A stretch of DNA of 59,748 nucleotides from Candidatus Thermoplasmatota archaeon (GTDB lineage: Archaea; Thermoplasmatota; SW-10-69-26; JACQPN01; JAJPHT01). The notes beneath the pieces were generated by a model. That model was not told the DNA's origin. It saw only the letters and a program-made list of their open reading frames with translations, and did not search any database. This document shows, in pieces, positions 18,216 through 26,811 of the stretch. Position numbers and translations under genes: made by a program. The stretch is taken from positions 1-59,748 of the forward strand of contig DATLGO010000110.1 of the NCBI GenBank assembly GCA_035540375.1. The letters are read 5' to 3'. The number at the start of each line of letters is the position of its first letter. The stretch's first letter is position 1.

Positions 18216-19133
18216 CTAGCTGCGCCGGCGGACGACGACGGCGAGGAGCGCCACCGCCGCGATGACGAGCGCGGGGCCGACGATCGGCACGGGCTTCGTC
18301 GCGGTCGACGCGACCGTGAAGGTCGGATCGTAGACGAGGCCCTCATAGCCGCCGGGCGCGCCCTCGAAGAGCAGCACGATGCGCTGCTTGCCGCGCGCGG
18401 CGCGCTCGCGGTCGTCGTCCTCATCCTCGTCCCCCTCGTCGGTCGCCGGCGCCTGGATGCGCCGCACCGTGAGGTTCGCCGATGATCCGTCCGCGTAGGT
18501 CGCCTTCGCCTCGGGGTCCCACGTGATCAGGCCGCCCGTCACCTCGACGGACCGGCCGTCGCGGAGCTTCAGCTCCTTTTCGTGGACGAGCATCACCAGC
18601 GCGAGGCTGTGGTTCGCGGCGTTCTCCGCCCAGCGCCAGTTCTCGACCTCCAGGTCGAACTTCACGCTCGGTGCGGATTTCGAGATGTGGAAGACAAGCT
18701 TCACGATGGCCTGCCCCTCGGCGCGGACCATCGTCACCGTGAGCGTGTCTGGACCGTCGATCGTGCGCACGTTCCAGTCGTCCGCGCGCGAGAGCTTGAG
18801 CGACCGGACGACGCGCTCGCCCTTCGACGCGTCCGCATCGACCTCGATGACACGTTCGATGTCGACGAAGTAGCCGGTCTTGTTGCCGTCGGCGTCCGTG
18901 TGGAACACCTTGAGCTGAGGCTTTGCGTGATTCTTCGCCGCGTGGAACCACACGGAGATGTTCTCGTTGCGAAGCAGGAACTTGTCCCCATGCTTGCCGA
19001 AACGAGGCTTCTCCGGCTTGCGCTCGAGGCCGTCCTTGCCGTCATCATCGTCGCCGCGGCCCGCAAGCGCGATGCCCGAGGCGGCAAGCATCATGATCGC
19101 GACACCGATCGCGAGAAGGGATCGCCTTTTCAC
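18216..19133 (-). CDS. Secreted protein with C-terminal membrane anchor
   Basis: 305 residues starting at GTG. It has a signal peptide (LLAIGVAIMMLAASGIALA), an acidic linker, then a ~220-residue beta-rich ectodomain (RNENISVWFHAAKNHAKPQ, ENWRWAENAANHSLALVML). An Asp/Glu-rich loop (DEGDEDEDDDRE) follows, then a final helix with Arg tail (VPIVGPALVIAAVALLAVVV, RRRS). The tail resembles an archaeosortase-type sorting tripartite signal but without a clear PGF motif, so a plain C-terminal anchor is equally likely. Function unknown. The TATA box at 19167-19176 gives a short leader. Confidence 0.7.
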   Translation of the reverse strand: MKRRSLLAIGVAIMMLAASGIALAGRGDDDDGKDGLERKPEKPRFGKHGDKFLLRNENISVWFHAAKNHAKPQLKVFHTDADGNKTGYFVDIERVIEVDADASKGERVVRSLKLSRADDWNVRTIDGPDTLTVTMVRAEGQAIVKLVFHISKSAPSVKFDLEVENWRWAENAANHSLALVMLVHEKELKLRDGRSVEVTGGLITWDPEAKATYADGSSANLTVRRIQAPATDEGDEDEDDDRERAARGKQRIVLLFEGAPGGYEGLVYDPTFTVASTATKPVPIVGPALVIAAVALLAVVVRRRS

Positions 19134-19166
19134 GGAGTCACCAGGAAAGCGACCGGCCGCGCGACC

Positions 19167-19176
19167 TTAATAATGC
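19167..19176 (-). promoter_or_regulatory. TATA box for the anchored surface protein
   Basis: ATTATTAAGG on the minus strand, centred about 38 nt before the GTG at 19133, predicting a leader of about 12 nt. It is one of the most AT-rich patches in the region. Confidence 0.5.
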
Positions 19177-19245
19177 GATGGGGCGAACGCCGAAGCATTC
19201 CGGCAGGACCGGCCGGGAGACATCTCAAAGCCTCCATCCAATCGC

Positions 19246-19253
19246 GGTATAAG
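19246..19253 (+). promoter_or_regulatory. TATA box for the His-rich beta-helix protein
   Basis: GGTATAAG is centred about 33 nt before the ATG at 19283. It is divergent from the minus-strand promoter 75 nt away. Confidence 0.5.
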
Positions 19254-19282
19254 CCCCTCGAGGCACACTCCGACCGACGTCC

Positions 19283-20773
19283 ATGCGGAACCTCATGCCC
19301 GTCCTCATCGCGCTCATGCTGCTTGCGACCACCGTCGGCGCGGCGACGTACCTCGCCCACGACGGGGAATCGCCCCCCGCCGACGACGTCGGGCACGCGC
19401 ACGGCGAGAGCCACCCCCCCGAGACGCGCGGCCATGATCACGGGGCCCACGGCCACGACGACGCCCGCTCGTGGTCGGCGCTCTGCGACGGGGGCGTGAG
19501 GCCCCCGGCGGCGACCGGGGCGCGCATCCCGACGCGCCTCGACGCGATGCTCGTCCTCGACCGCCTGCCGCGCATCGTGATCAAGTCGGACGCCGACTTC
19601 AACCCCTCCCGCGGCGTCCGCTCGGGTAGCGGCGCGCCCGACGACCCGTTCGTCATCTCCGGCGTGAGCACGGACCTCGTGCACATCGCGGACACGAGCA
19701 AGTGGTTCGTCATCCGCGAGTCGCACATCGGCCGGCTCATCCTCGACTGGACGGGCCCGGGCGGCCTCGTGCACGCGAACCGCATCCAGTCGCTCGAGAC
19801 GAACCGCAACGTCGCCCGCACGGGGGACGCGACCGCGGCCGTGATCGTGGACAACGAGATCGCGCGGGTGAAGGAGATCCGCCACTTCGACGGCGTCGTG
19901 GCGAGGAACGTCATCGGCGACCCGCTCGAGGCGCGACCCGGCGTCGTGCTGAACATCGCGGGCTTCAACGGCGCCGAATTCACACGGAACACGATCTATG
20001 GCGCGGTGGACATGAAGCTCCACGGCCACCACCACAGCTCGTCCATGTGCGCGCGCGGCCACAACCACGGCGCGTCCGACGACGGCGGCATCGTGGACCA
20101 CACGGTCCGGCACATCCACTTCCGGTTCCATCACAACACGATCCGCGACCCGACCGGCGCGGGCCTTCGCTACAACGACCTCAACCACGCGGGCGACGAC
20201 CGGAAGGCCGCAAGCGAGCAGAACGAGGAGCTGGAAAAGCCCCACGTGCACCACACGCGCGTTTCGATCGACAACAACACGATCGAGAAGTCGAGCCTGC
20301 GCATCGCGATCTTCAACGCGCAGGACGAGCGTCACCTCCACTCCGAGGGCGTGCTCGTGATCGAGAACAACACGATCCAGGAGCCCGCGGTCGGATCGGG
20401 CCTCGTCGTGCAGGCCGTGCGCGACGCGTCGGTGGTGCTTCGCGGCAACGTCGCGACCAAGCCGCTCCTGCGCCTTTCGGGCGAGTCGGGGATCCTCCTC
20501 GACAAGCTCCGCAACACGCAGGTCCTCGTCGCCGCGAACGCGCTCGACGGCTTCACGTACGGCGTGCGCGCGCACGACTTCGACGCGAACACGACGTGGC
20601 GCGTGGCCGCGAACGCGATGAACGGCGTGAAGCACCCCGTCTACTGGGACTCGACCGTCGCCAACCCGCCCGAGACCGAGGGCGGGCACGCCGGGCATCG
20701 CCACGAGACGGTTGACGCGGTCGAGGTCCCGCTCGACGTGTCGATTCCGATCGTTCGACCGGCGATAATGTAG
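19283..20773 (+). CDS. Secreted right-handed beta-helix protein with histidine-rich metal-binding-like segments
   Basis: 496 residues with a signal peptide (MPVLIALMLLATTVGAATYLA). A His-rich stretch (residues 37-65: HAHGESH, HDHGAHGHDD) precedes the body. The body has successive beta-helix coils of the NosD/CASH kind with Asn ladders (NNTIEKSS, IENNTIQEPA, ANRIQSLETNRN). A second His cluster lies near residue 250 (HGHHHSSSMCARGHNHGASDD) and a third near the C-terminus (HAGHRHETVD). The fold assignment is good. Binding of Cu, Zn or Ni by the His clusters is inference. It differs from true NosD in lacking adjacent nos genes. Confidence 0.8.
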   Translation: MRNLMPVLIALMLLATTVGAATYLAHDGESPPADDVGHAHGESHPPETRGHDHGAHGHDDARSWSALCDGGVRPPAATGARIPTRLDAMLVLDRLPRIVIKSDADFNPSRGVRSGSGAPDDPFVISGVSTDLVHIADTSKWFVIRESHIGRLILDWTGPGGLVHANRIQSLETNRNVARTGDATAAVIVDNEIARVKEIRHFDGVVARNVIGDPLEARPGVVLNIAGFNGAEFTRNTIYGAVDMKLHGHHHSSSMCARGHNHGASDDGGIVDHTVRHIHFRFHHNTIRDPTGAGLRYNDLNHAGDDRKAASEQNEELEKPHVHHTRVSIDNNTIEKSSLRIAIFNAQDERHLHSEGVLVIENNTIQEPAVGSGLVVQAVRDASVVLRGNVATKPLLRLSGESGILLDKLRNTQVLVAANALDGFTYGVRAHDFDANTTWRVAANAMNGVKHPVYWDSTVANPPETEGGHAGHRHETVDAVEVPLDVSIPIVRPAIM

Positions 20774-20854
20774 AATAACGTACGATCGACCGATCCAACA
20801 GGAGGCGAAGCGAAGAAGGAAAGGTTAAGACACACGGTCGACAGTCAACTGCCC

Positions 20855-21004
20855 ATGCGAGAGACCTGCGCCTCGTGCCACGCGACCTGGGACACGCCGG
20901 AGCCGCACCTCGTCTTCGTCGCCCATCTCGATGCGCGACCCGAGTGCCGGCAGTACTGGCGCGAGGTGCGGGAACTCATCGCCGAGGACTACGCGGGCGC
21001 CTAG
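20855..21004 (+). CDS. 49-residue CxxCH protein
   Basis: A small open frame, METCASCHATW-like at its start (exactly MRETCASCHATWDTPEPHL). A CxxC-His cluster is followed by a third Cys at residue 31 and a helical C-terminus (YWREVRELIAEDYAGA), so metal binding is likely. An AT-rich box, AAAGGTTAAGAC, is centred 30 nt upstream of the ATG, in the position seen for other leaderless genes here. Its TAG shares the palindrome CTAG with the stop of the convergent zinc-ribbon gene. Real gene status is likely but unproven. Confidence 0.6.
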   Translation: MRETCASCHATWDTPEPHLVFVAHLDARPECRQYWREVRELIAEDYAGA

Positions 21005-21258
21005 CCCGGCTTGTACGACACGTGCCGGTTTCCGCTCCACTTGTGCAGGTTTCCCTGCGTGTCGACGAGCTTGTCGTAGCGGGACCCGCATGTTTTGCAC
21101 TTGAACGCGTACTCGTGGTCGAACGCGAAGTCGCCGCGGGTCGACGTCATGCGGCGCTTCTCGCGGTGGAATTCCTCGAACTCGCGCTTCGCCCCGCACG
21201 TCTCGCACGGCGCCGTGAACGTGGCCGTCACGCGGGGCCGAAGGCCCCCCGGCGTCAT
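21001..21258 (-). CDS. Zinc-ribbon protein with two CxxC pairs
   Basis: 85 residues. CETCGAKREF (about residues 18-27) and CKTCGSRYDK (about 54-63) form a standard four-Cys zinc ribbon. The surroundings are basic and polar (EEFHREKRRM) and the C-terminus is short. Such stand-alone ribbons often act in transcription, translation or RNA binding. Function unknown. It converges with the 49-residue CxxCH gene, with stops overlapping by two bases, and diverges from the M3-like peptidase. Confidence 0.78.
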   Translation of the reverse strand: MTPGGLRPRVTATFTAPCETCGAKREFEEFHREKRRMTSTRGDFAFDHEYAFKCKTCGSRYDKLVDTQGNLHKWSGNRHVSYKPG

Positions 21259-21317
21259 CAGGGTTCCCCCGGGGCGAGTCGATGTCCTTTTTGGGGTCGA
21301 GCGCGGTCGCCCCCCTC

Positions 21318-22775
21318 ATGTCCGACCTCGCGGCGTTCACGCGGGACTGGGAAGCCCGCGAGCAGGCGCTCGCGCTCGAGCACTACAACCAGTACGCCGG
21401 ATTCCCGCATTCGGAGGCGCGCATGGAGACGCTCGCCGCCGAGGTGGAGGCGCTCTGCAAAGACGGGCTTGCGCGCTTTGCGCGCGAGGACCTGCCGCCG
21501 CGCCTCTTCTGGGCGATGGTCTCGAATGGCGCCGCCCGCGAGCAGAACCGGCTCCAGAGCGCGATCTACCGGATGCGCAACGACGACGTCGTCGTCGAAG
21601 GGGCCGGGGAGAAGGTGAACCTCAACAACGTGCGGCGCTACAACTTCGCGCACGCGCGCGACGCGGCGGCGCGACGGGACGTGTTCGACAAGCTGATGGC
21701 GAAGGCCGATGTTTTGACGCCCGTCCTGCGGGAGCGTTTCGCGCTTTCGCGCGCGACGTACGCGCCGCACGGCGCGACGCCGCTCGACGTGTACCTCGTT
21801 GACGAGTCCATCACGCTTCCGCGCCTCAAGGAGGTCGTGGACCGCGCGGCCCGCGCCGCGAAGCCCGCGTTCGCGCGACTCGCCGGCGAGCTGACGCCCG
21901 AGGTCCTCGGCAAGCCGGCGATGGAGTACTTCGACGACATGTACGTCTACCGCAGCGTCGTGTACGGGCCCGTCGACCGGCTGTTCGCCAACGTCGATTA
22001 CCACGCGAAGCTCGCGGAGACGGCGCGCGGTCTCGGCTTCCCGGTGGAGCGCGTCGCGATCGACGGCGAGCCGCGCGAGGGCAAGTACTCGAGCCCGGTG
22101 TGCTTCGGCATCCGCATCCCCGGCGACGTGCGCGTCCTCTACCAGCGGACGTCGCCGCTCGGCGACTACGAGTCGTTCTACCACGAGATGGGGCACGGGC
22201 TCCACTTCGCGTGCGTCGAAGCCGACCGCCCGTTCGAGGATCGCGTGCTCATCCCGAACGGCGTCGCCGAGATCTTCTCGACGCTCTTCGAGGAGCTGGC
22301 TTTCACGCCCGACTACCTCATCGAGGACGTGGGCCTCGACCCGGCCGCGGTGGCGGACCTCATGCGCCGGCGCCGCTTCATGGAACTCTACTTCCTCACC
22401 TTCTACGGCGCGAACGCGATGCACAAGATCCACTTCTGGGAGGACGACCTCGTCGACGACCTCGACGCCGCCGATCGCCTGTACGCGGACCTCACCGAGC
22501 TGTACATGGGCGTGCGCGTTCCCGGGAAGTACTGGCAGACGCACCACATCCTCTCGATGAACGACATGTACGCGCCGAGCTACCTGCTCGCCAACATCCG
22601 CAAGTCGGAGCTTCGCGCGGTGCTCGAGCGCCAATACGGACGGCGCTGGTGGCGCGAGCCCGAGGCGGGCGACTTCCTGCGCGACCGCGCGATGGGGCCC
22701 GGCGGCGCGATCGACCTCGCGGGATTCTCGTCCCTCGATCCGGAAGCCTATCTGAAGCACGTGGTGGCCGCGTGA
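21318..22775 (+). CDS. M3-like oligopeptidase (zinc metallopeptidase)
   Basis: 485 residues from ATG 21318 (MSDLAAFTRDWEAREQ). This start is chosen because CCTTTTTGG is centred about 28 nt upstream; an alternative ATG at 21282 would add 12 residues. The active-site helix HEMGHGLHF (about 22187-22213) matches HExxH with the M3-type Gly and His, and a second helix, NGVAEIFSTLFEEL, supplies the third ligand Glu about 25 residues later. There is no signal peptide, so cytoplasmic peptide turnover is likely. It is shorter than oligoendopeptidase F. The next gene overlaps by 4 nt (GTGA), indicating co-translation. Confidence 0.85.
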   Translation: MSDLAAFTRDWEAREQALALEHYNQYAGFPHSEARMETLAAEVEALCKDGLARFAREDLPPRLFWAMVSNGAAREQNRLQSAIYRMRNDDVVVEGAGEKVNLNNVRRYNFAHARDAAARRDVFDKLMAKADVLTPVLRERFALSRATYAPHGATPLDVYLVDESITLPRLKEVVDRAARAAKPAFARLAGELTPEVLGKPAMEYFDDMYVYRSVVYGPVDRLFANVDYHAKLAETARGLGFPVERVAIDGEPREGKYSSPVCFGIRIPGDVRVLYQRTSPLGDYESFYHEMGHGLHFACVEADRPFEDRVLIPNGVAEIFSTLFEELAFTPDYLIEDVGLDPAAVADLMRRRRFMELYFLTFYGANAMHKIHFWEDDLVDDLDAADRLYADLTELYMGVRVPGKYWQTHHILSMNDMYAPSYLLANIRKSELRAVLERQYGRRWWREPEAGDFLRDRAMGPGGAIDLAGFSSLDPEAYLKHVVAA

Positions 22776-23284
22776 AGATCACGCTCCGCCGCGCGCTCGG
22801 CGGCCTGGGCTTCGGCGCGGGCCTCGCCGTGGCGGCGACCGTCGTCACGGGCATCGTCGAAACGGTCGCCCGCACGGGTGGCGACCTTTCGCTCCTCCTC
22901 GGCCTCCTCAACCGTCGCCTCCTGCTCCTCGCGGGCCTTGCGGCGCTCCTCCTCATCATCGGCTGGCGGCTCGCGTTTCCGCGGCCGCGCGCCGCCGCTT
23001 CCGCACCCAGACCGGGCGCCCCCGCGCCCGAGACGGAGCCCGTCCCGATCCCGTCGGACGCCGTGGAGGACGAAGAGGGCGAGGTGACCGCGTGCCTGCG
23101 CTGCGGGAGCGAGAACGTGGCGCCTTCGACGCTCGACGACGGCATGATCCTCGGCGGCGGCGAGACGCTCCTGTGGGTCTGCCGGCGCTGCGCGTGGCGA
23201 GGCCAACCCCTGACGTTCGCCGACCCTTCCGCCTACCGGCAGTTCGTGCGCGGACTCCACGAGGCGCACGCGGGTCAGCGATGA
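22772..23284 (+). CDS. Membrane protein with C-terminal zinc ribbon
   Basis: 170 residues starting at the GTG that overlaps the peptidase stop. Two membrane helices (GLGFGAGLAVAATVVTGIVE near residue 20; LLLLAGLAALLLIIGWRLAF near residue 60) are followed by a proline/alanine linker. A cytoplasmic ribbon completes it: CLRCGSENVAPS ... WVCRRCAWRGQ (two CxxC pairs, residues 107-150). Function unknown; coupling to the peptidase suggests a shared process. Confidence 0.7.
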   Translation: MKITLRRALGGLGFGAGLAVAATVVTGIVETVARTGGDLSLLLGLLNRRLLLLAGLAALLLIIGWRLAFPRPRAAASAPRPGAPAPETEPVPIPSDAVEDEEGEVTACLRCGSENVAPSTLDDGMILGGGETLLWVCRRCAWRGQPLTFADPSAYRQFVRGLHEAHAGQR

Positions 23285-23429
23285 GAAAACTTGCGCGCGA
23301 TCATGCGCTCGCGCCACCATCGCTTGCTCGGCGACGCGTATCGAGGACTTGGCGGTTCGACCTTGACGGCCATACCGGGCTTCGATCGCAGTGCGGCATT
23401 GACGAGCCTTCTGGTACGAACGCCGATCC
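23285..23429. other. Convergent intergenic gap, nothing recognised
   Basis: 145 nt between the stop of the zinc-ribbon membrane protein and the stop of mgtE. No U-rich terminator, RNA gene or convincing reading frame was seen. Confidence 0.5.
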
Positions 23430-24770
23430 TCACGCCGATGCGAAGACCCACGTCGCGATGGAGAAGTAGATGACAAGGCCCGTGACGTCGGTGAGCGACG
23501 TGACGAGCGGGCTCGATGCGACGGCGGGATCGACCTTCGCCTTGGACAGGAGGAAGGGAAGGGCCATACCGAGCAGGTTCGCCGCGAGGACGATCGCGAT
23601 CATGGTAAGCCCGACGACGAGGCCGATCGTCCAGCCTCCCCTCAGGAATCCCACGAGCGACGAAAAGACCCCGAGCGTGGCTCCGAGAAGAACGCCGACG
23701 GCGAGCTCCTTGCCGAACGTGCTCGCCCATTCGGCCATCTTGACGTCCTGCGTCGCGAGCGCGCGCATCATGAGCGCGGCCGACTGGGACCCCGTATTCC
23801 CGCCGCTCGCGAGGAGGAGGGGGATGAACACCGCGAGCGCGATCGCCGCCTGAAGCGTCGATTCGTACGCGGCGATGACGCCGCTCGAAAGGATGCTGAG
23901 GACGACGAGCGCGATGAGCCAGACGACCCGGCGCCGGTAGAGGACCCAGACGCCCGCGCGCTTGTAGCTCATCTTCAGGGGCTCGATGGAGGCCGCCTTC
24001 TGGATGTCCTCCGTCGCCTCCTCCTCGGCAACGTCGAGGAGGTCGTCGGATGAAAGCACGCCCACGAGACGCCGATCCGCGCTCACGACCGGAAGCGCGC
24101 CGAAGTCGTATTGCGCGAGCGTCCGCGCGGCCTCCTCCTGATCGGCAATGGCGGGGACGGCGATGACGTTGGCCTGCATGAACTCCGAAACGGAGGCCGC
24201 GGGAGGAGCGAGGATGACGTCGCGCAGCGAGGTCACGCCCGCGAGGCGGCCGTGCCGGTCGACGACATACACGTCCTGCGCCACCTCGGCCTCCTTGCCG
24301 ACCGCGCGGATGTGGTCGAGGATGCGCGCCGCCGTCCAGTGCTCCCGGACCGCGATGTAGGCGGTCGTCATGCGGCCGCCCGCGCTCGATTCCGGGTACG
24401 TGAGCAGCTCGCGCACTTTCGCGGTCTGCTCGTCGGAAAGGAGCCGGAGCACGTAGGAGGCCTGGCGGGGGTGGATGGAACCGACGAGGTCCACGAGCGC
24501 GTCGTCGCTCATCGCTTCGAGGACCGGCTTTGCGGTCGCCTCTCCGATCGCGACGAGGAGATCGTGCTGCTCGTCAATATCGAGGTGCTCGAGCGTCCCC
24601 GCGGCGAGGCCGGGGGGAAGGAGCGAGAGGAGCGCGGGCTGCCGGGTCTCCTCGAGGTCGCGGAGGACCTCCGCGACGTCGAAGGGCTGCAGCTCCTCGA
24701 AGACCTCCTCCGGTATGGGGCGCGGGGCGTCGATGAGCCCCAGGATGCGCGCGCGGAGGATGTCGTCCAT
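23430..24770 (-). CDS. mgtE: MgtE magnesium channel/transporter
   Basis: 446 residues, typical for the family. The N-terminal superhelical MgtE_N domain (residues 1-120, FDVAEVLRDLEETRQPALLSLLPP) is followed by two CBS domains (about 130-250, containing GGRMTTAYIAV and FGALPVVSADRRLVGVLSSDDLL). A plug helix and five membrane helices complete it, with the pore signature SGGNTGSQSAALMMRALA near residue 330. The cytosolic CBS domains sense Mg2+ and gate the channel. An AT-rich box (GTTAAGTGA) centred about 29 nt before the ATG points to a leaderless monocistronic transcript. Confidence 0.97.
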   Translation of the reverse strand: MDDILRARILGLIDAPRPIPEEVFEELQPFDVAEVLRDLEETRQPALLSLLPPGLAAGTLEHLDIDEQHDLLVAIGEATAKPVLEAMSDDALVDLVGSIHPRQASYVLRLLSDEQTAKVRELLTYPESSAGGRMTTAYIAVREHWTAARILDHIRAVGKEAEVAQDVYVVDRHGRLAGVTSLRDVILAPPAASVSEFMQANVIAVPAIADQEEAARTLAQYDFGALPVVSADRRLVGVLSSDDLLDVAEEEATEDIQKAASIEPLKMSYKRAGVWVLYRRRVVWLIALVVLSILSSGVIAAYESTLQAAIALAVFIPLLLASGGNTGSQSAALMMRALATQDVKMAEWASTFGKELAVGVLLGATLGVFSSLVGFLRGGWTIGLVVGLTMIAIVLAANLLGMALPFLLSKAKVDPAVASSPLVTSLTDVTGLVIYFSIATWVFASA

Positions 24771-24820
24771 CTCGTGCCCGGGAACCCGGCGGGCTCACTT
24801 AACGATGCCGAGACGCCGGC

Positions 24821-25366
24821 TCAGAGGCCCATGTCGTGGAGGCGCAGCTCCTTCCGCTTGCGCTCGAGGAACTTGTAGACCGTCGCGTGGCTCGCGCCCG
24901 CAAGGAGCATCTCGACCGCTTCGCGCGCGAGGGCGACCTCGGCGACGTCGCCGACGATGCCGACGGTCTTGCCGAAGATGCTCACCTGCACGCCGGTCGC
25001 CTCCTCGATCGAGCGGCGCGTCTTGCCGCCCGTGCCGATGATGCGCGCGCGGACGCGCTCGATGTCCTTGCGCGCCTTGCCGACGTGGTCGGTGATGTCG
25101 ATGATCTCGAGATACGAATCGTCCTGGAACAGGCGGAAGGCGTGCTCGGGCGAGAAGCCGCGGCCGATCGCCTTCACGACGTCGCGGACCTTGAGCGAGA
25201 GGACGGGCTCGAAGGCCTTCTCGTCGTCGATCGTGATGTCGCCGCTTTCGGAGTCGACGCCAAGGTAACATCCGCTCCGGTCCTCGATCTCGCGCTTGAC
25301 TTTCCCGTCCGGGCCGACGAGCGCGCCGACGCGGTTCTGGGGGATCTTGATGACGATGATCGTCAC
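24821..25366 (-). CDS. Archaeal Dim2/Pno1-like KH-domain protein
   Basis: 181 residues with two KH-like modules: IPQNRVGALVGPDGKVKREIE near the N-terminus and RARIIGTGGKTRRSIEEATG around residue 105 (GxxG loop). It matches the archaeal relative of eukaryotic Pno1/Dim2, which assists small-subunit rRNA maturation and Nob1 action. It is the third gene of the classic archaeal set aIF1A - RIO1 - KH. Its ATG falls 2 nt before the RIO1 stop, so the genes are tightly coupled. Confidence 0.93.
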   Translation of the reverse strand: MTIIVIKIPQNRVGALVGPDGKVKREIEDRSGCYLGVDSESGDITIDDEKAFEPVLSLKVRDVVKAIGRGFSPEHAFRLFQDDSYLEIIDITDHVGKARKDIERVRARIIGTGGKTRRSIEEATGVQVSIFGKTVGIVGDVAEVALAREAVEMLLAGASHATVYKFLERKRKELRLHDMGL

Positions 25367-25367
25367 G

Positions 25368-26261
25368 TCAGTCGTCCTCCTCTTCTTCGTCGTCGTCCTT
25401 GACTTCGACGGGGTCGGGGCCGCGGAGGTCGGCCTTGACCGCGTCGGGCGAGAGCTTGAGCCCCTGCTTCGTGAAATATCGCGCGACGTTCTTCGCGTCG
25501 CGCTCGAGCAGCTCGCGCGCGAACGGGTGCCGGACGAGCACCGATTGCGCGACGTCGATGATGACGAGCTCGTCGCCGGCGGGGCAGCCGGTCCCCGCCT
25601 TGTGGTGGTGCAGGATGTTGAACTCCGAGAGGTCGCCGTGCACGAGGCCCGCGTCGCGATACATGCGGCGGTAGTTCGCGACGATCGCGTCGTACGCCTT
25701 CTGCGCGTCGTCGAAGGGACGGTCCTTCACGAGCGGCGCGGGCGTGCCCTCGGTCCCCACGAACTCCATGATGACGACGTTCGCGAGATGCGCCTGCGGA
25801 ATCGGCGCGCGGACGCCGGCCTCGACGAGGCGTTGGAGATTCTTGTATTCCTTCTGCGCCCACACGTGCACGAGGTCGCGGTGTCCGCGCCCGATCTTGC
25901 CGAAGCGAGGGTCGCCCTCGATGTAGGGCATGAGGTTGTGGAACGTCGCGGTGTTCGTGCGGTAGATCTTGACCGCGACGCTCGAGCCGTCCGCCGCGGT
26001 CGCGTGGAAGACGTTGCCTTCCTTGCCCGTCGAGACGGGGTAGTCGAGCGTCTGGATGAAGCCGCGCGTGATGAAACGGTACAGGACGAGCAGCGTCGCG
26101 TGGTCGAAGACCTCGTCGAGGGTCTTGCGCTCCTCGTCCTCCTTGCCCTTGTTCGGTCCGCGCAGGCGCTCGATGCCGCCTTCGACGACGTCGAGCCAAT
26201 CCTCCGGGAGGTCGGGGTCCGCGTCGCCGCCGCCGGTCGCCCGGTGACGGACCTCGCGCAC
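25368..26261 (-). CDS. rio1: RIO1-family serine/threonine kinase
   Basis: 297 residues from a GTG. RIO1 hallmarks are the nucleotide loop STGKEGNVFHA (about residue 78), the ATP-binding lysine in VAVKIYR, the catalytic loop LVHGDLSEFNIL and the metal-binding motif IIDVAQSV. It has an acidic tail (DDDEEEEDD), as in many RIO proteins. It acts as an ATPase/kinase in late small-ribosomal-subunit assembly. The operon with aIF1A and the KH protein supports that role. Confidence 0.96.
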   Translation of the reverse strand: MREVRHRATGGGDADPDLPEDWLDVVEGGIERLRGPNKGKEDEERKTLDEVFDHATLLVLYRFITRGFIQTLDYPVSTGKEGNVFHATAADGSSVAVKIYRTNTATFHNLMPYIEGDPRFGKIGRGHRDLVHVWAQKEYKNLQRLVEAGVRAPIPQAHLANVVIMEFVGTEGTPAPLVKDRPFDDAQKAYDAIVANYRRMYRDAGLVHGDLSEFNILHHHKAGTGCPAGDELVIIDVAQSVLVRHPFARELLERDAKNVARYFTKQGLKLSPDAVKADLRGPDPVEVKDDDEEEEDD

Positions 26262-26314
26262 GCGGGGCAGGGCTCAGCCCTCCTGGGAATCGACGTCGGA
26301 GGGCATGAGAACCA

Positions 26315-26659
26315 CTAGAAGACGTCGATCTGCTTGGGGATGATCTCGCGGCGCGAGAGCCACGCCGCCTGCGTCTTCGTGTATCGCCAAACCACGTCCG
26401 CCTTCTCGTTCTGGAAGCTCCAGGGCTTCACGATGACGAGGTCGCCTTCGCGGATCCACATGCGGCGCTTCATCTTGCCGGGGATGCGCGCGACGCGGCT
26501 GTTGCCGTCCTCGCACATGACCTTGAGACGGGAGCCGCCCAGGAGCTGGTCCGCGATGCCGAAGAGCTCTCCGAGCTTCTTGTCGGGGAGCCTGACGCGA
26601 ACAATCTCCTCGCCCTCCAGGTCGGGGGCTTCAAAGGCTTCGTCATCGGGCCCGGGCAT
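26315..26659 (-). CDS. Translation initiation factor aIF1A
   Basis: 114 residues with the OB fold of eIF1A/IF1. Motifs seen are IVRVRLPDKKLGELFGIADQLLGG, LKVMCEDGNSRVARIPGKMK and REGDLVIVKPWSFQNEKADVVWRY. It binds the ribosomal A site during initiation and is essential in archaea. It is the first gene of the ribosome-biogenesis operon. The TATA box lies 26 nt upstream of the ATG, so the mRNA is predicted to be leaderless. Confidence 0.97.
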   Translation of the reverse strand: MPGPDDEAFEAPDLEGEEIVRVRLPDKKLGELFGIADQLLGGSRLKVMCEDGNSRVARIPGKMKRRMWIREGDLVIVKPWSFQNEKADVVWRYTKTQAAWLSRREIIPKQIDVF

Positions 26660-26681
26660 CGGCCGTGCTATGCCCGGTCCG

Positions 26682-26688
26682 TATTTAA
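26682..26688 (-). promoter_or_regulatory. TATA box of the aIF1A operon
   Basis: TTAAATA on the minus strand, centred 26 nt from the ATG at 26659. This is the cleanest TATA-start spacing in the window and a model for the leaderless promoters inferred elsewhere. Confidence 0.65.
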
Positions 26689-26811
26689 GAGTTTATGGCT
26701 GGCCCGGGGGATGCGTGACGCGCGCCCCGTCCGCTCGGACACGGACAGGCCGACATCGCCGGAAAGGGTTCAGGCGCCTGAAGCCCCATCCCCGGCGCGG
26801 GAGGCTTCACC

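Noticed and set aside
24795-24803. Inverted AT patch considered as an operator upstream of mgtE
   Set aside because: It is explained by the TATA box at leaderless spacing; no dyad longer than a few bases is present.
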